Of a stretch of DNA of 64,000 nucleotides, positions 16,662 through 25,656 are shown one piece after another. The number at the start of each line of letters is the position of its first letter. Position 1 is the stretch's first letter. Both the position numbers and the translations under genes were made by a program. The DNA is from Lacrimispora celerecrescens (GTDB taxonomy: Bacteria > Bacillota > Clostridia > Lachnospirales > Lachnospiraceae). The stretch lies in contig NZ_JPME01000014.1 of assembly GCF_000732605.1 (NCBI RefSeq), forward strand, positions 97,450 through 161,449, written 5' to 3'. A model generated the notes under the pieces. That model was not told the origin of the DNA. It saw nothing but the letters and a program-made list of their open reading frames with translations, and did no database searches.

Positions 16662-17438
16662 TTATGATTCTTCCTGCCGTATCATCAGACGGATGGCTTC
16701 TACTGCCGTTCGGATGGCCCCATCCGTATCATGCACGATTGGATTTTCAAGACCAAGTCTGGCTCGTTCCTGGTTCGCTAATACAAGGAATATGGAACCA
16801 ACCCTTACCTTAAGCGCACTGGCCGCAACAAACAGAGCCGCAGACTCCATCTCCGAAGCCTTGCACCCCAGCCTCATCCAGGCCTCCCATTTGTTTAACA
16901 GTTCATAAGATACTGGCTTTGTTTCCGGAGAATGCTGTCCATAAAATGAGTCCTTACACTGGACAACTCCTACATGATAGGGCTTATCCAGAGCTTTTGC
17001 CGCAGCCGCCAGGGCACCTGTCACATTAAAATCCGGGACTGCCGGAAACTCAATGGGGGCGTATTCCCTGCTGGTTCCTTCCATGCGGATGGCTCCATTT
17101 GCAATAACTAAATCCCCGCTTTTTACCTCCACATCCATTCCGCCGCAGGTACCGACTCGGATGAAGGTGTCTGCACCGGACATTACCAGTTCCTCTAAGG
17201 CAATAGCTGCCGAAGGACCGCCAATCCCTGTCGATGTGACGCTGACTAACTTACCGTCTAACGTACCGGTATAGGTCACGTACTCCCTGCTGTCTGCGAT
17301 CAGTTTGGGATTGTCAAAATACTTTGCGATAAGGGCACAACGTTTGGGGTCTCCGGGCAGAATGACATATCTGCCCACATCCCCTTTCCCAACCTGGAGG
17401 TGATACTGTTTTCCTTCTGTTTCTGAATAATTTGTCAT
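16662..17438 (-). CDS. udp: Uridine phosphorylase
   Basis: 258 residues, same NP-I fold as its neighbour deoD. It has [40 protein letters not shown] and the [13 protein letters not shown] segment. It cleaves uridine to uracil and ribose-1-phosphate, using the product of Cdd and uridine imported by the upstream ABC system. It starts 17 bases after the Crp/Fnr gene stop. Confidence 0.94.
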   Translation of the reverse strand: MTNYSETEGKQYHLQVGKGDVGRYVILPGDPKRCALIAKYFDNPKLIADSREYVTYTGTLDGKLVSVTSTGIGGPSAAIALEELVMSGADTFIRVGTCGGMDVEVKSGDLVIANGAIRMEGTSREYAPIEFPAVPDFNVTGALAAAAKALDKPYHVGVVQCKDSFYGQHSPETKPVSYELLNKWEAWMRLGCKASEMESAALFVAASALKVRVGSIFLVLANQERARLGLENPIVHDTDGAIRTAVEAIRLMIRQEES

Positions 17439-17455
17439 ACTTAATCCACCCTTCT

Positions 17456-18175
17456 TTATATCTCATTTTCATCAATTTTTTCTGCAACCACCGCCTTAAT
17501 CCGCCGGTACTGCTCTTCATCGATAATAATGGTCCTTCCTTCCCGGGAAATATACCCTTTCTCCTCCATCTGGCTGACGCACCGGTTCACGGTCTTTATG
17601 CAAAGACCTGTACTGTTTGATAGATCTTTTCTTGCCAGCTGTATGCGGCAGGTCCCCCGGTGGGATGATTTCCGGTAAATCTCCATAAAGAGCAGGAACA
17701 GCCTGTCACTTCCCTGTAAAAATAAAAACAGACGTTCCTTCCTGACCTGCTCTAACAGGTAAACACCCATGGCCTTTACCTGTTCTAAAACCGCATGAAT
17801 ATCTGAAAGCATCCAGCGGCTGAACTGATCCTTGGATACACAGAGGAACCGGCAGTCCGTTTCTGTCACCAGGGTCGTCCGGTACAGCTCAAAGCCCATG
17901 AGAAATTCCATGGCTCCAAACACCTCCACCGGATAGAATCTGGTATAGTCGTAGGCGATTTCCTGAACCCTGTAATCCGTAGCCTTTACAACACCTTCCA
18001 CCAGAATATAAATGGTATCCACGGTTTCATTTTCGTGAATGAAGGTGGTGCCCTTTTTTAAGTTTACTATCTTAAAGGCTTCCAGGAGCCATTTAGGCGC
18101 ATTGGCCAGATAATTATTTAAGTATTCCCGCGGCTCACTGTGAAGTTCATTGATTAAAGACATAGCATCGTTCAC
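17456..18175 (-). CDS. Crp/Fnr-family transcriptional regulator
   Basis: 239 residues. The cyclic-nucleotide-binding beta-roll occupies about residues 25-140 ([20 protein letters not shown]). The C-terminal winged helix contains [24 protein letters not shown]. The four-cysteine pattern of FNR is not present. GTG start, with AAGGAG seven bases before it. It lies between the nucleoside transporter and udp, so it probably controls this operon. A Crp/Fnr-sized palindrome upstream of yjjI is a candidate target. Effector unknown. Confidence 0.87.
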   Translation of the reverse strand: MNDAMSLINELHSEPREYLNNYLANAPKWLLEAFKIVNLKKGTTFIHENETVDTIYILVEGVVKATDYRVQEIAYDYTRFYPVEVFGAMEFLMGFELYRTTLVTETDCRFLCVSKDQFSRWMLSDIHAVLEQVKAMGVYLLEQVRKERLFLFLQGSDRLFLLFMEIYRKSSHRGTCRIQLARKDLSNSTGLCIKTVNRCVSQMEEKGYISREGRTIIIDEEQYRRIKAVVAEKIDENEI

Positions 18176-18261
18176 GATCTTGCTCCTTTTCGTTTCTTTC
18201 TCTTTGATTTCATCATACCATATTTATGATCCGCCGGGAATCATTACTTGTCACTAACCTA

Positions 18262-19179
18262 TTACCTTGCATCCTTTTCGTATGGCTGCCCGCTGGCTTT
18301 CGGTGCTGAGGATTTCCCTACAAACAGGATCAGGATCATGATTGTAATGAGATACGGAAGCATTGCCAGAATGGACGAAGGAACTGCAAATCTTCCTCCT
18401 CCTAAAGTAACGGTAAGGGCCTGGGCCGCTCCAAATAACAGACAGGCAGCATAAGCCCCATGAGGAGTCCATTTACCAAAAATCACTGCCGCCAGTGCTA
18501 TAAATCCCTGACCGCTAATGGCGGTGGGTGTAAACTGAGGGATGATGGCCAGGGTCATGGATGCACCGCCCAGTCCGGCTAAAATACCGGAAACCAGCAC
18601 GCAGATATATCTGATTTTATAAACGTTAAGTCCCATGGTATCCGCAGCTGCCGGATGCTCTCCGACTGCCCTGATATGAAGCCCCCACTTTGTTTTATAA
18701 AGAAAGAACCAGATAAAAACAGCCAGCACAAACGCAATGACAACCGTAACATCCACATTTAAATTCTGAAACGCCTTTGAGTTTAAGCTTCCAAACACCT
18801 TTGGGATTTTATGAGGCACCGGAAGCGACATGGTGGCACCGTCAAAAAGCAGGCGGCATACAAAAAGAGCAACACCGGGGCCGATCAAATTGATGGCAAT
18901 ACCGGAAATTGTCTGGTCTGCCTTACAAGTAATTGACGCAAAGGCATGGAGAAGGGCAATTACGCCTCCTGCCAGACCGGCTGCAAAAAATCCAACCCAG
19001 GCACTTCCTGAATAATAACCCACAGTAGCCCCTGTAACAGCTCCGATGGTCATCATTCCTTCTATACCAATATTGGTGACGCCGGACCGCTCCGACACCA
19101 CTCCTCCTAATGCTGCAAATACCAAAGGAGTGGAATACATAAGTGTAATGCCTACAAATAGCATCAGACTGTTAAGCAT
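18262..19179 (-). CDS. nupQ: Nucleoside ABC transporter permease (NupQ-like)
   Basis: 305 residues, about nine membrane helices, BPD_transp_2 family (COG1079). Characteristic GLGGASMTLAIIPQF and the ALGGVVSERSGVTNIGIEGMM start region are present. It partners the second permease, encoded just upstream with an eight-base overlap. BMP/NupNOPQ-type systems import ribonucleosides with energy from a double-ATPase subunit. Confidence 0.9.
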   Translation of the reverse strand: MLNSLMLFVGITLMYSTPLVFAALGGVVSERSGVTNIGIEGMMTIGAVTGATVGYYSGSAWVGFFAAGLAGGVIALLHAFASITCKADQTISGIAINLIGPGVALFVCRLLFDGATMSLPVPHKIPKVFGSLNSKAFQNLNVDVTVVIAFVLAVFIWFFLYKTKWGLHIRAVGEHPAAADTMGLNVYKIRYICVLVSGILAGLGGASMTLAIIPQFTPTAISGQGFIALAAVIFGKWTPHGAYAACLLFGAAQALTVTLGGGRFAVPSSILAMLPYLITIMILILFVGKSSAPKASGQPYEKDAR

Positions 19180-20296
19180 GTTTCTTACCTCCCTTCGAAA
19201 ACCGGTCCACCAGCGGCGGAATGATACGGGTCAGTGCCACGAAAAATACAATGACGCCGATAACGATGTTGATGATCTCTGATGGAGCCCCCACCTCGTA
19301 CTGCAAAGACTGGCCGCCGTAAATCAGACCGCCAAACAGCAGTCCTGCAAAGATACAGCCAATTGGTGAACTTGCAGCAATCAGACAAACGGATAATCCG
19401 TTAAAGCCCGTATTTTCAAAGGCTGCCAATGTGGCAATCCCATGAGGAGAATTTCCGGTTATATAAAGAGAGGCAGCCAGTCCACAGATAGCCCCGGAAA
19501 TAAGCATGGAATGTAAGATATTTTTATTTACATAAATCCCAGAAAATTCCGCTGCGCTCTTATTAAAGCCTACCGCTCTCAGTTCAAATCCTTTAGCCGT
19601 TTTATATAGAAGGAACCAGATAAACACAGCCAGAATGACTGCAATAATAATTCCTACGTTCACATCTGTTTTCAGTACGGTGCTGCGTAGAAATTCATTC
19701 TGAGCAAGTGCCGCTTTTCCCGCTTCTGTCGTCTTGTAATTTCCAAGGATCATCGTATATCCGGAACGGTTGATTGGGTATGTTCCAATGGTATCCGGCT
19801 TGTGAAATCGGTTTAAAGTGCATATATAATTGGAGAAATAAAGCGCAATCCAGTTGAGCATAATACTTGTAAGAACCTCATGGATGCCAAACTTCGCCTT
19901 TAAGAAACCTGCAATCCCACCATACAATGCCCCGGCAGCCACACCTGCAAGGACTACGAGAGGAATCTGAATCACCGGAGGGAAATCAAATAGAATTCCA
20001 ACTACAGTAGAGGCCACACACCCCATAATAAACTGGCCTTCGGCTCCGATGTTAAAAAGTCCGGTCTTAAACGCAAATGCAACGCCGATTCCTGTGAGAA
20101 TGATAGGCGTACTCTTAATGATTACATTGGAAATGTGTTTCGGACTGGAAAAGACTCCGTCAAACAGGACGGATAGTGAATGAACCGGCGGATATCCCGC
20201 CGCCGCGAGTATGATCCCCGCTACGATAAATCCAAAGAAAACAGCGATCAAAGTCATTGTTAATGGTTTTTTTAAAATCTTTATCGCTTTATCCAT
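19172..20296 (-). CDS. nupP: Nucleoside ABC transporter permease (NupP-like)
   Basis: 374 residues, COG4603-type permease. It has FNIGAEGQFIMG near residue 80 and LRAVGFNKSAAEFSGI, typical of this family. The start overlaps the ATPase gene by eight bases and the end overlaps nupQ by eight, so the three are translationally coupled. Confidence 0.9.
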   Translation of the reverse strand: MDKAIKILKKPLTMTLIAVFFGFIVAGIILAAAGYPPVHSLSVLFDGVFSSPKHISNVIIKSTPIILTGIGVAFAFKTGLFNIGAEGQFIMGCVASTVVGILFDFPPVIQIPLVVLAGVAAGALYGGIAGFLKAKFGIHEVLTSIMLNWIALYFSNYICTLNRFHKPDTIGTYPINRSGYTMILGNYKTTEAGKAALAQNEFLRSTVLKTDVNVGIIIAVILAVFIWFLLYKTAKGFELRAVGFNKSAAEFSGIYVNKNILHSMLISGAICGLAASLYITGNSPHGIATLAAFENTGFNGLSVCLIAASSPIGCIFAGLLFGGLIYGGQSLQYEVGAPSEIINIVIGVIVFFVALTRIIPPLVDRFSKGGKKHA

Positions 20297-21824
20297 GATT
20301 CTTTCCTCCTGCCATTAACAGACCAATCGTATTTTCATCTACGGTTCCCTGCCTAAACGTATCTTGAATCTTTCCGTCGTAAATAACCGCTATGGTATCA
20401 GAAACGTTCATAACCTCGTCCAATTCAAATGAGATCAAAAGCACCGCTTTTCCTTTGTCCCTTTCACGAATCAGAGTTTTATGCACTGTTTCAATGGCTC
20501 CTACGTCAAGTCCTCTGGTCGGCTGTACCGCAATCAGTATATCCGGATTCATGGCAACTTCACGTCCGATAATGACCTTCTGCTGATTTCCGCCGGAAAG
20601 TTCCCCCACACGTCTGGATCCGCAGTCATCCGGCCGGACATCATACGCCTCGATAAGGGTTTGGGTAAACTCTTCCATTTTCTTTCTGTTTAAAATCCCT
20701 TTTCTGGAAAATGGCTCTTTGCGGCAACGCTCCAATACTGCGTTCTCATTAACAGTGAAGTCAAGGACAAGTCCCCTTTTCTGCCGGTCCTCAGGTATGA
20801 TGCTGACGCCGCTGTCTATGACTGTCCTTGGGTTTGTGTTGTTAATCAGTTTTCCGCAGACCGTAATACTTCCTTTCTCTGCTGGAACCAGGCTGCTGAT
20901 CGCTTCCACCAGCTCCTTCTGCCCGTTTCCGTCGATACCGGCGATCCCCACGATTTCTCCCTTACGGACCGTTAAATTCAGACCCTTTACTGCTTCAAGC
21001 TTTCTCTCGTTCCTTACAACAAGGTCTTTGATCTCTAATACCGTTTCTCCCGGCTTTGCCGGAGTTTTATCCACCACCAGTTTTACTTCATGGCCCACCA
21101 TCAGCGCAGCCAGCTCTTGTCCGGAAACTTTCTCTACCGGAACCGTGTCAATGTATTCGCCCCGGCGAATAATCGTACAGGTATCGGAAGATGCCTTGAT
21201 TTCCTTCAATTTATGAGTGATGATGATAATGGCTTTTCCGTCATCTATCAGATTGTGCATGATAGACAGAAGATCTTCAATTTCCTGAGGGGTTAAAACG
21301 GCGGTAGGCTCATCAAGGATTAATAATTCCGCTCCCCGGTACAACGCTTTCAGTATTTCCACTCTCTGCTGCATACCAACAGAAATATCGCAGATTTTCG
21401 CATCCGGGTCTACTGCCAGCCCGTATTTTTCAACGATATCTAAAATCTGTTTCCTGGCCTTCTTCATATCTACTATACCTGCGCGGGAGGTGGTTTCATT
21501 ACCTAAAATAATATTCTGTGTGACCGTAAAATCCTCCACCAGCATAAAATGCTGATGAACCATGCCAATGCCGTTTGCTATGGCCACATTAGGATTTTTT
21601 ATGTCCACTTTTTTCCCATTGATAAAGATTTCTCCCTCATCGGCCTGATACAAACCGTACAGTACATTCATTAACGTCGATTTCCCCGCACCGTTTTCAC
21701 CCAGAAGAGAATGAATGCTGCCCTTCTTAACATCCAGACTCATATCCTTCAAAGCGTAAAATGCCCCGAACCTTTTTGTGATTCCGTGCATCTGGACCGC
21801 ATAATCGCTGTTTCCCGTGACCAT
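20289..21824 (-). CDS. nupO: Nucleoside ABC transporter ATP-binding protein, double domain (NupO-like)
   Basis: 511 residues with two ABC domains in tandem. The first has Walker A GENGAGKST and signature VGMQQRVEI. The second has the altered loop GIDGNGQKE in place of a canonical Walker A, and signature LSGGNQQKV. This asymmetry is normal in the sugar/nucleoside (RbsA/MglA-like, COG3845) class. It energises the two permeases encoded downstream. Confidence 0.93.
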   Translation of the reverse strand: MVTGNSDYAVQMHGITKRFGAFYALKDMSLDVKKGSIHSLLGENGAGKSTLMNVLYGLYQADEGEIFINGKKVDIKNPNVAIANGIGMVHQHFMLVEDFTVTQNIILGNETTSRAGIVDMKKARKQILDIVEKYGLAVDPDAKICDISVGMQQRVEILKALYRGAELLILDEPTAVLTPQEIEDLLSIMHNLIDDGKAIIIITHKLKEIKASSDTCTIIRRGEYIDTVPVEKVSGQELAALMVGHEVKLVVDKTPAKPGETVLEIKDLVVRNERKLEAVKGLNLTVRKGEIVGIAGIDGNGQKELVEAISSLVPAEKGSITVCGKLINNTNPRTVIDSGVSIIPEDRQKRGLVLDFTVNENAVLERCRKEPFSRKGILNRKKMEEFTQTLIEAYDVRPDDCGSRRVGELSGGNQQKVIIGREVAMNPDILIAVQPTRGLDVGAIETVHKTLIRERDKGKAVLLISFELDEVMNVSDTIAVIYDGKIQDTFRQGTVDENTIGLLMAGGKNHG

Positions 21825-21845
21825 GTCAATCTTTCTCCTTTCGGT

Positions 21846-21882
21846 TTTACACCGCAGGCTCTTTCGATTCCTGCGGTGTAAA
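21846..21882 (-). promoter_or_regulatory. Intercistronic stem-loop between bmpA and nupO
   Basis: A perfect 13-base inverted repeat (TTTACACCGCAGG and its complement) around an 11-base loop fills the 69-base gap. No T tract follows on the minus strand, so it is more likely an mRNA-stabilising or partial-termination hairpin. Such a structure would raise binding-protein output relative to the transporter. Confidence 0.6.
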
Positions 21883-21893
21883 TTATTTCTCTT

Positions 21894-22949
21894 CTATTTA
21901 GCGATAAATGCTTCATATTCCTCTTTTGTGGTCGGTGGTGTCAGTTCTCCGTTTTTAATCTTATCCTTCACCTTTAAGGTATCTTCATAAACACCTTCTG
22001 CCATGTTGCCATGCTCCTCAGGAATTCCCACACAGTCTTCCTGTAAACCGAAGGTCAGGGTCTGACCGCCGATCTCCTTGCCGTTCATTGCTTCTTCCGA
22101 TACTTCCTGAACTGCTTTACCAACTAATTTGAGAGCAGATGTCAGCACGTTTTCCGGTGCAAGATATGCCTGATCCCGATCTACACCGATTACCCACTTG
22201 TCCGCCTCTTTGGCAGCCTCGATTACACCGGTTCCTGTACCGCCGGCCGCATGATAGATCACATCACAGCCATCAGAATACATTCTTGCAGCAATTGCCT
22301 TTCCCTTAGCAGCATCACTAAAGCTCTCTGCATACTGTACAGAAATATCAATATCTTTTCCAAGCTCTTTTGCCGCATACTTTACGCCAGCTTCAAAGCC
22401 GTACTGGAATTGGTCGATTAAGCCTGAGGAAATTCCGCCTACAAAACCTACTTTTCCAGTCTGTGTGGTACGTCCTGCCACATATCCAACCAGGAAGGAT
22501 GGTTCCTGGGCACGGAACATTACTCCGGTCACATTGGAAGGTGTATTCTCATAAGCGTTGTCAATGATCGCATACTGGATATCAGGATTGCTTCCGGCTG
22601 CCTCCAGCACTGCATCGGCACAGGCATAACCTACGCCCCATAACAGATTGGCACCGCTGTCTCCCAGCCTCTCTAAATTCGTTACGAAATCCGATGCCTG
22701 CTTTGACTCGATGTAGTTAACTTCTGCACCGGTTTTGTTCTTTAACTCAGTAAGGCCTTCCCATGCTGACTGGTTAAAGGACTGGTCATTGATTCCGCCT
22801 GTATCCGTAATCATTGCAACGGAAAAGCTGCTCTTCCCTCCGGAAGTTTCCTCCTGGGCTTTTGTGGTCTCCGTTTTTCCGCCTCCGCAAGCCGTAAGTG
22901 ACAGCACCATAGCCGCTGTTAAACCCAATACAATACCTTTTCTCATCAT
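21894..22949 (-). CDS. bmpA: BMP-family nucleoside-binding lipoprotein
   Basis: 351 residues. A lipoprotein signal with lipobox LTAC ends at about residue 21. The mature part is a Bmp/Med/NupN-type binding protein with SVAMITDTGGINDQSFNQ and YHAAGGTGTGVIEAA. It delivers nucleosides to the NupOPQ transporter. Start fixed by GGAGG nine bases upstream. Only 24 bases separate it from the yjjW stop, so yjjIW and the transporter are probably one transcript. Confidence 0.92.
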   Translation of the reverse strand: MMRKGIVLGLTAAMVLSLTACGGGKTETTKAQEETSGGKSSFSVAMITDTGGINDQSFNQSAWEGLTELKNKTGAEVNYIESKQASDFVTNLERLGDSGANLLWGVGYACADAVLEAAGSNPDIQYAIIDNAYENTPSNVTGVMFRAQEPSFLVGYVAGRTTQTGKVGFVGGISSGLIDQFQYGFEAGVKYAAKELGKDIDISVQYAESFSDAAKGKAIAARMYSDGCDVIYHAAGGTGTGVIEAAKEADKWVIGVDRDQAYLAPENVLTSALKLVGKAVQEVSEEAMNGKEIGGQTLTFGLQEDCVGIPEEHGNMAEGVYEDTLKVKDKIKNGELTPPTTKEEYEAFIAK

Positions 22950-22973
22950 AACCTGATTCCTCCATTTTTCATT

Positions 22974-23837
22974 CTATACAATCTGTATTTCTTTAAACCC
23001 ACATTGAACCGCCAACTCCTTTAATTTCTCCATTTGGTTCTGCGTAGGGCTTTTTCTATTTTCCATTTTGCCTCTTACCCCATAATTGCGGAATGTAATA
23101 AGCTTTAACTTAAAATCCTCCAGATAAGGATTTACTTCGGCGGCCACTCCTCTGATGACATCCTCCATATCCACTTCTTTGTCTTCTGATGGACCGGAAG
23201 AAGATTCCCCATCCAGGCATACCAGCCTTACTTCATATAATTTACCTACCTTGGCCAGATAATTTAGATTTTTTTTAACAACACTGTTATCTTTACCAGT
23301 CAACCGGTGAAACACCTGGGAATCCCACGCTTTTACATCCAGCATAACTTTATCCGTCACAGCCATGAGTTTCGGGTGCTTTGTAAAATCCACACAGCCG
23401 TTGCTGTCCAGAAAACAGGATAACCCGGCGTTCCCTGCAAGCGTGAATAATTCTGTGATAAATTCCGGGTATAGGCCGCATTCGCCGCCGGATACCGTGA
23501 TCCCCTGGATAAACGGTATATTTTTTGAAATCTGCTCCCAGACGTCCACAGCTTCCATCCAACGTACCTTTGGAGAAGCATAATTGGGACAGACCCGGAT
23601 GCAATGATCACACTGGGTACAGACCGCTTCATCCCATATCACATTTTTTCCCGAAAGGGACAATGCACCTGCAGGACACTGGCTGACGCAAATGCCGCAG
23701 CCGTTGCACAGCCTCTGTGTCTCCGGGTTGTGGCAGTAAGCACAGGCGATATTACAGCCCTGGACAAATACTGCGGTCCGGCAGCCCGGCCCGTCCACTA
23801 CGCTTAAGGGGATCATTTTGTTGATCGCGGCTTTCAC
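22974..23837 (-). CDS. yjjW: YjjW-type glycyl-radical-enzyme activating protein
   Basis: 287 residues, radical SAM enzyme. The SAM cluster ligands are Cys28, Cys32 and Cys35 (CNIACAYC). An inserted ferredoxin-like region carries two more 4Fe-4S motifs, CNGCGICVSQC (44-54) and CTQCDHCIRVC (73-83), as in glycyl-radical activases. GITVSGGEC is the SAM-binding GGE-like motif. It would install the glycyl radical on YjjI. Its start overlaps the yjjI stop by four bases. Confidence 0.92.
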   Translation of the reverse strand: MKAAINKMIPLSVVDGPGCRTAVFVQGCNIACAYCHNPETQRLCNGCGICVSQCPAGALSLSGKNVIWDEAVCTQCDHCIRVCPNYASPKVRWMEAVDVWEQISKNIPFIQGITVSGGECGLYPEFITELFTLAGNAGLSCFLDSNGCVDFTKHPKLMAVTDKVMLDVKAWDSQVFHRLTGKDNSVVKKNLNYLAKVGKLYEVRLVCLDGESSSGPSEDKEVDMEDVIRGVAAEVNPYLEDFKLKLITFRNYGVRGKMENRKSPTQNQMEKLKELAVQCGFKEIQIV

Positions 23838-25330
23838 TGCAGCCCCCTTACCTTCCGGTTCTCAAGATGAGCGTTGCGGTAATTATCACCGCCCAGATGT
23901 ACTGTATTCTGCAATACGGCTTCACCTTCATAATATTTTTCCATCTCGCTCCGTTTGACCAGATATCCTGTTATCCGGACCAGATCACTGTCCGAGGCAT
24001 AAAAACTTATATATTTGTCTCCCAGAGAAAAGGCTCCCTTTACAATATCCAGCATAGCGGCCGGATTGTTTCTTCCCGTGGGATCAAACGAGAAAATATC
24101 CGCACAGCCTGTTGGGAAAAACTTGTGGAACCTGGCGCTGTGACGAAGGTGGTCATACATGAGTTCCGGTTCCATCCCTACCGGAATCCGTACACCTGAG
24201 GTAATGCCATGGTCTGAATCAATGCCGACCTGTGCGTGAAGTGCAAAATGATTATCAAAAACCTCTGAATAGACAGCTTTTACCGAACCCGCATAATCCG
24301 CAATCACCTGCATGATCTGCTCTGCCAAGTCATCCGCTTCTTCATTGTGACCATATGTTTTTTGTGGATCTCCCATCAACATGTTGGTGCATTCCGCCAG
24401 CCCTACAACTCCGAACATAGCAAGGAACTTATCTCTGGAGATAAGACCCTCCGTAGAGAGGAATGAGGTCTCAAAGAAATTGGATTCTTCTACAAGGAAA
24501 CGAATTCTTTCATTCATGTAGTCTCCCATGCAGGAAAGACAATCAGGTAATAACTCTGTTAAAAACTGTTCTCTGCCCTTTGCTTCCGCTGCTAACCTGG
24601 GAAGGACGATTCTCGCCAATGTGTAGGAACCTCCACCAATGGGAAGGATATTATAGCAGCTTGATATCCCGTAATCCCCGTAGGTGTCTTTGTGCATCTT
24701 GTGGTTACAGATAGCCGGGTTTGCACAGTACAGGGAAGTATAAAGGGCAAGCTCTGCATAAGAATCCGGGGTAATGTCCTTATCATATTTCAGAGTCAAA
24801 TTGGGAACTGCATTCTGAAGTTCCTTTTCAAGCTTTAAAATCAGGCGGCCCGCTCTCGTTTCTTCCGGCCCCAGATTAGCATGGCAGAAACCATCGGTTA
24901 TGGTCCGGTCCAAATAAATAAGGAACAGCTTCAGCTTTTTTTCCGCTTCCTCATCCGTCACCCCATTAAGAAACGGTTCAATCAGTTTATCAATGTTACC
25001 AAGATAAACCGGATAACTAGTGATAGAAGGGACGTGACGATACAGTATGGTTAAATACTGCAATACTTCATCCAGGTCCTTAGGCGCCTCCATCTGCAAA
25101 AATTCACAGCCGTTTTTAACTGCTTTTTCATAGTCCGGCATTATGTATCTGGGGCGGTAAGGAGCATGCCCTTCATCCAGATCGCAAATCGCACCAGTGT
25201 CCATATAATGGTGGGTTCTTTCGGGTATGGAAAGCACCTCCAGACTATTTTCCGCCGCATGGGCCAGGGCTACAACTTTCTGCTCATAAGTCAGGTTCTT
25301 TGATGTTACAATGTCTAAAATTTTATTCAT
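23834..25330 (-). CDS. yjjI: YjjI-family glycyl radical enzyme
   Basis: 498 residues, much shorter than PFL-type glycyl radical enzymes and typical for the YjjI family. The radical glycine is Gly455 in VRITGYLVK near the C-terminus. A likely thiyl cysteine is Cys225 in SSCYNILP (inference). Start at 25330 chosen because GAGG sits eight bases upstream; six more codons are open. To my knowledge the reaction is not established. In E. coli, yjjI/yjjW neighbour the deo nucleoside-catabolism genes. Here they head a nucleoside uptake and salvage operon, which points to a substrate in that pathway. Confidence 0.9.
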   Translation of the reverse strand: MNKILDIVTSKNLTYEQKVVALAHAAENSLEVLSIPERTHHYMDTGAICDLDEGHAPYRPRYIMPDYEKAVKNGCEFLQMEAPKDLDEVLQYLTILYRHVPSITSYPVYLGNIDKLIEPFLNGVTDEEAEKKLKLFLIYLDRTITDGFCHANLGPEETRAGRLILKLEKELQNAVPNLTLKYDKDITPDSYAELALYTSLYCANPAICNHKMHKDTYGDYGISSCYNILPIGGGSYTLARIVLPRLAAEAKGREQFLTELLPDCLSCMGDYMNERIRFLVEESNFFETSFLSTEGLISRDKFLAMFGVVGLAECTNMLMGDPQKTYGHNEEADDLAEQIMQVIADYAGSVKAVYSEVFDNHFALHAQVGIDSDHGITSGVRIPVGMEPELMYDHLRHSARFHKFFPTGCADIFSFDPTGRNNPAAMLDIVKGAFSLGDKYISFYASDSDLVRITGYLVKRSEMEKYYEGEAVLQNTVHLGGDNYRNAHLENRKVRGLQ

Positions 25331-25368
25331 GCATCCTACCTCTTTCATTTCAAGTCTTATCCATCATA

Positions 25369-25385
25369 AAAGGACTTATATCTCT
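25369..25385 (-). promoter_or_regulatory. Second, degenerate copy of the yjjI operator
   Basis: AAAGGAC-TTAT repeats the left half and spacer of the palindrome at 25432-25449, followed by a poorer right half (ATCTCT). It is centred about 21 bases downstream of the predicted transcription start, where binding would tend to repress. Confidence 0.45.
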
Positions 25386-25405
25386 GATACCCCTGAAATA
25401 TTCAC

Positions 25406-25411
25406 ATTATA
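25406..25411 (-). promoter_or_regulatory. -10 box of the yjjI operon promoter
   Basis: Minus-strand TATAAT. The -35 position (TTTAGA, 25429-25434) is weak and overlaps the palindrome, the usual architecture of an activator-dependent promoter. Confidence 0.65.
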
Positions 25412-25431
25412 GCAATTACTTTTCACTATCT

Positions 25432-25449
25432 AAAGGACTTATGTCCTTT
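25432..25449 (-). promoter_or_regulatory. Palindromic operator AAAGGAC-N4-GTCCTTT upstream of yjjI
   Basis: A perfect 7+7 palindrome with a TTAT centre. If transcription starts seven bases after the -10 box, its centre is at about -41.5, the class II activation position for Crp/Fnr proteins. The operon itself encodes a Crp/Fnr regulator. Binding is inferred. The rest of 25450-25600 shows no gene or obvious element. Confidence 0.6.
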
Positions 25450-25604
25450 TTTAAGCAAAAATAATACGATTTGTACATAAGTAACATTTTTGTATGTACT
25501 ATTTTAGTAAAAATCACAATGGATCCAATGATATTTGTGCACTATAAACTAAAATATTATGAAAGCTTAGAATAATCATCGGAAAATAATACCATTTTAA
25601 CAAT

Positions 25605-25648
25605 AAAAAAAGAGCCGAAGCTCCTTATTAACTAAGGGCTTGGCTCTC
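25605..25648 (-). terminator. Terminator of tuf
   Basis: AGAGCC-(GAAGCTCCTTA) pairs with TAAGGGCTTGGCTCT as an imperfect hairpin right after the tuf stop. On the minus strand it is followed by TTTTTTATTG. Confidence 0.85.
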
Positions 25649-25656
25649 AATTTTAA

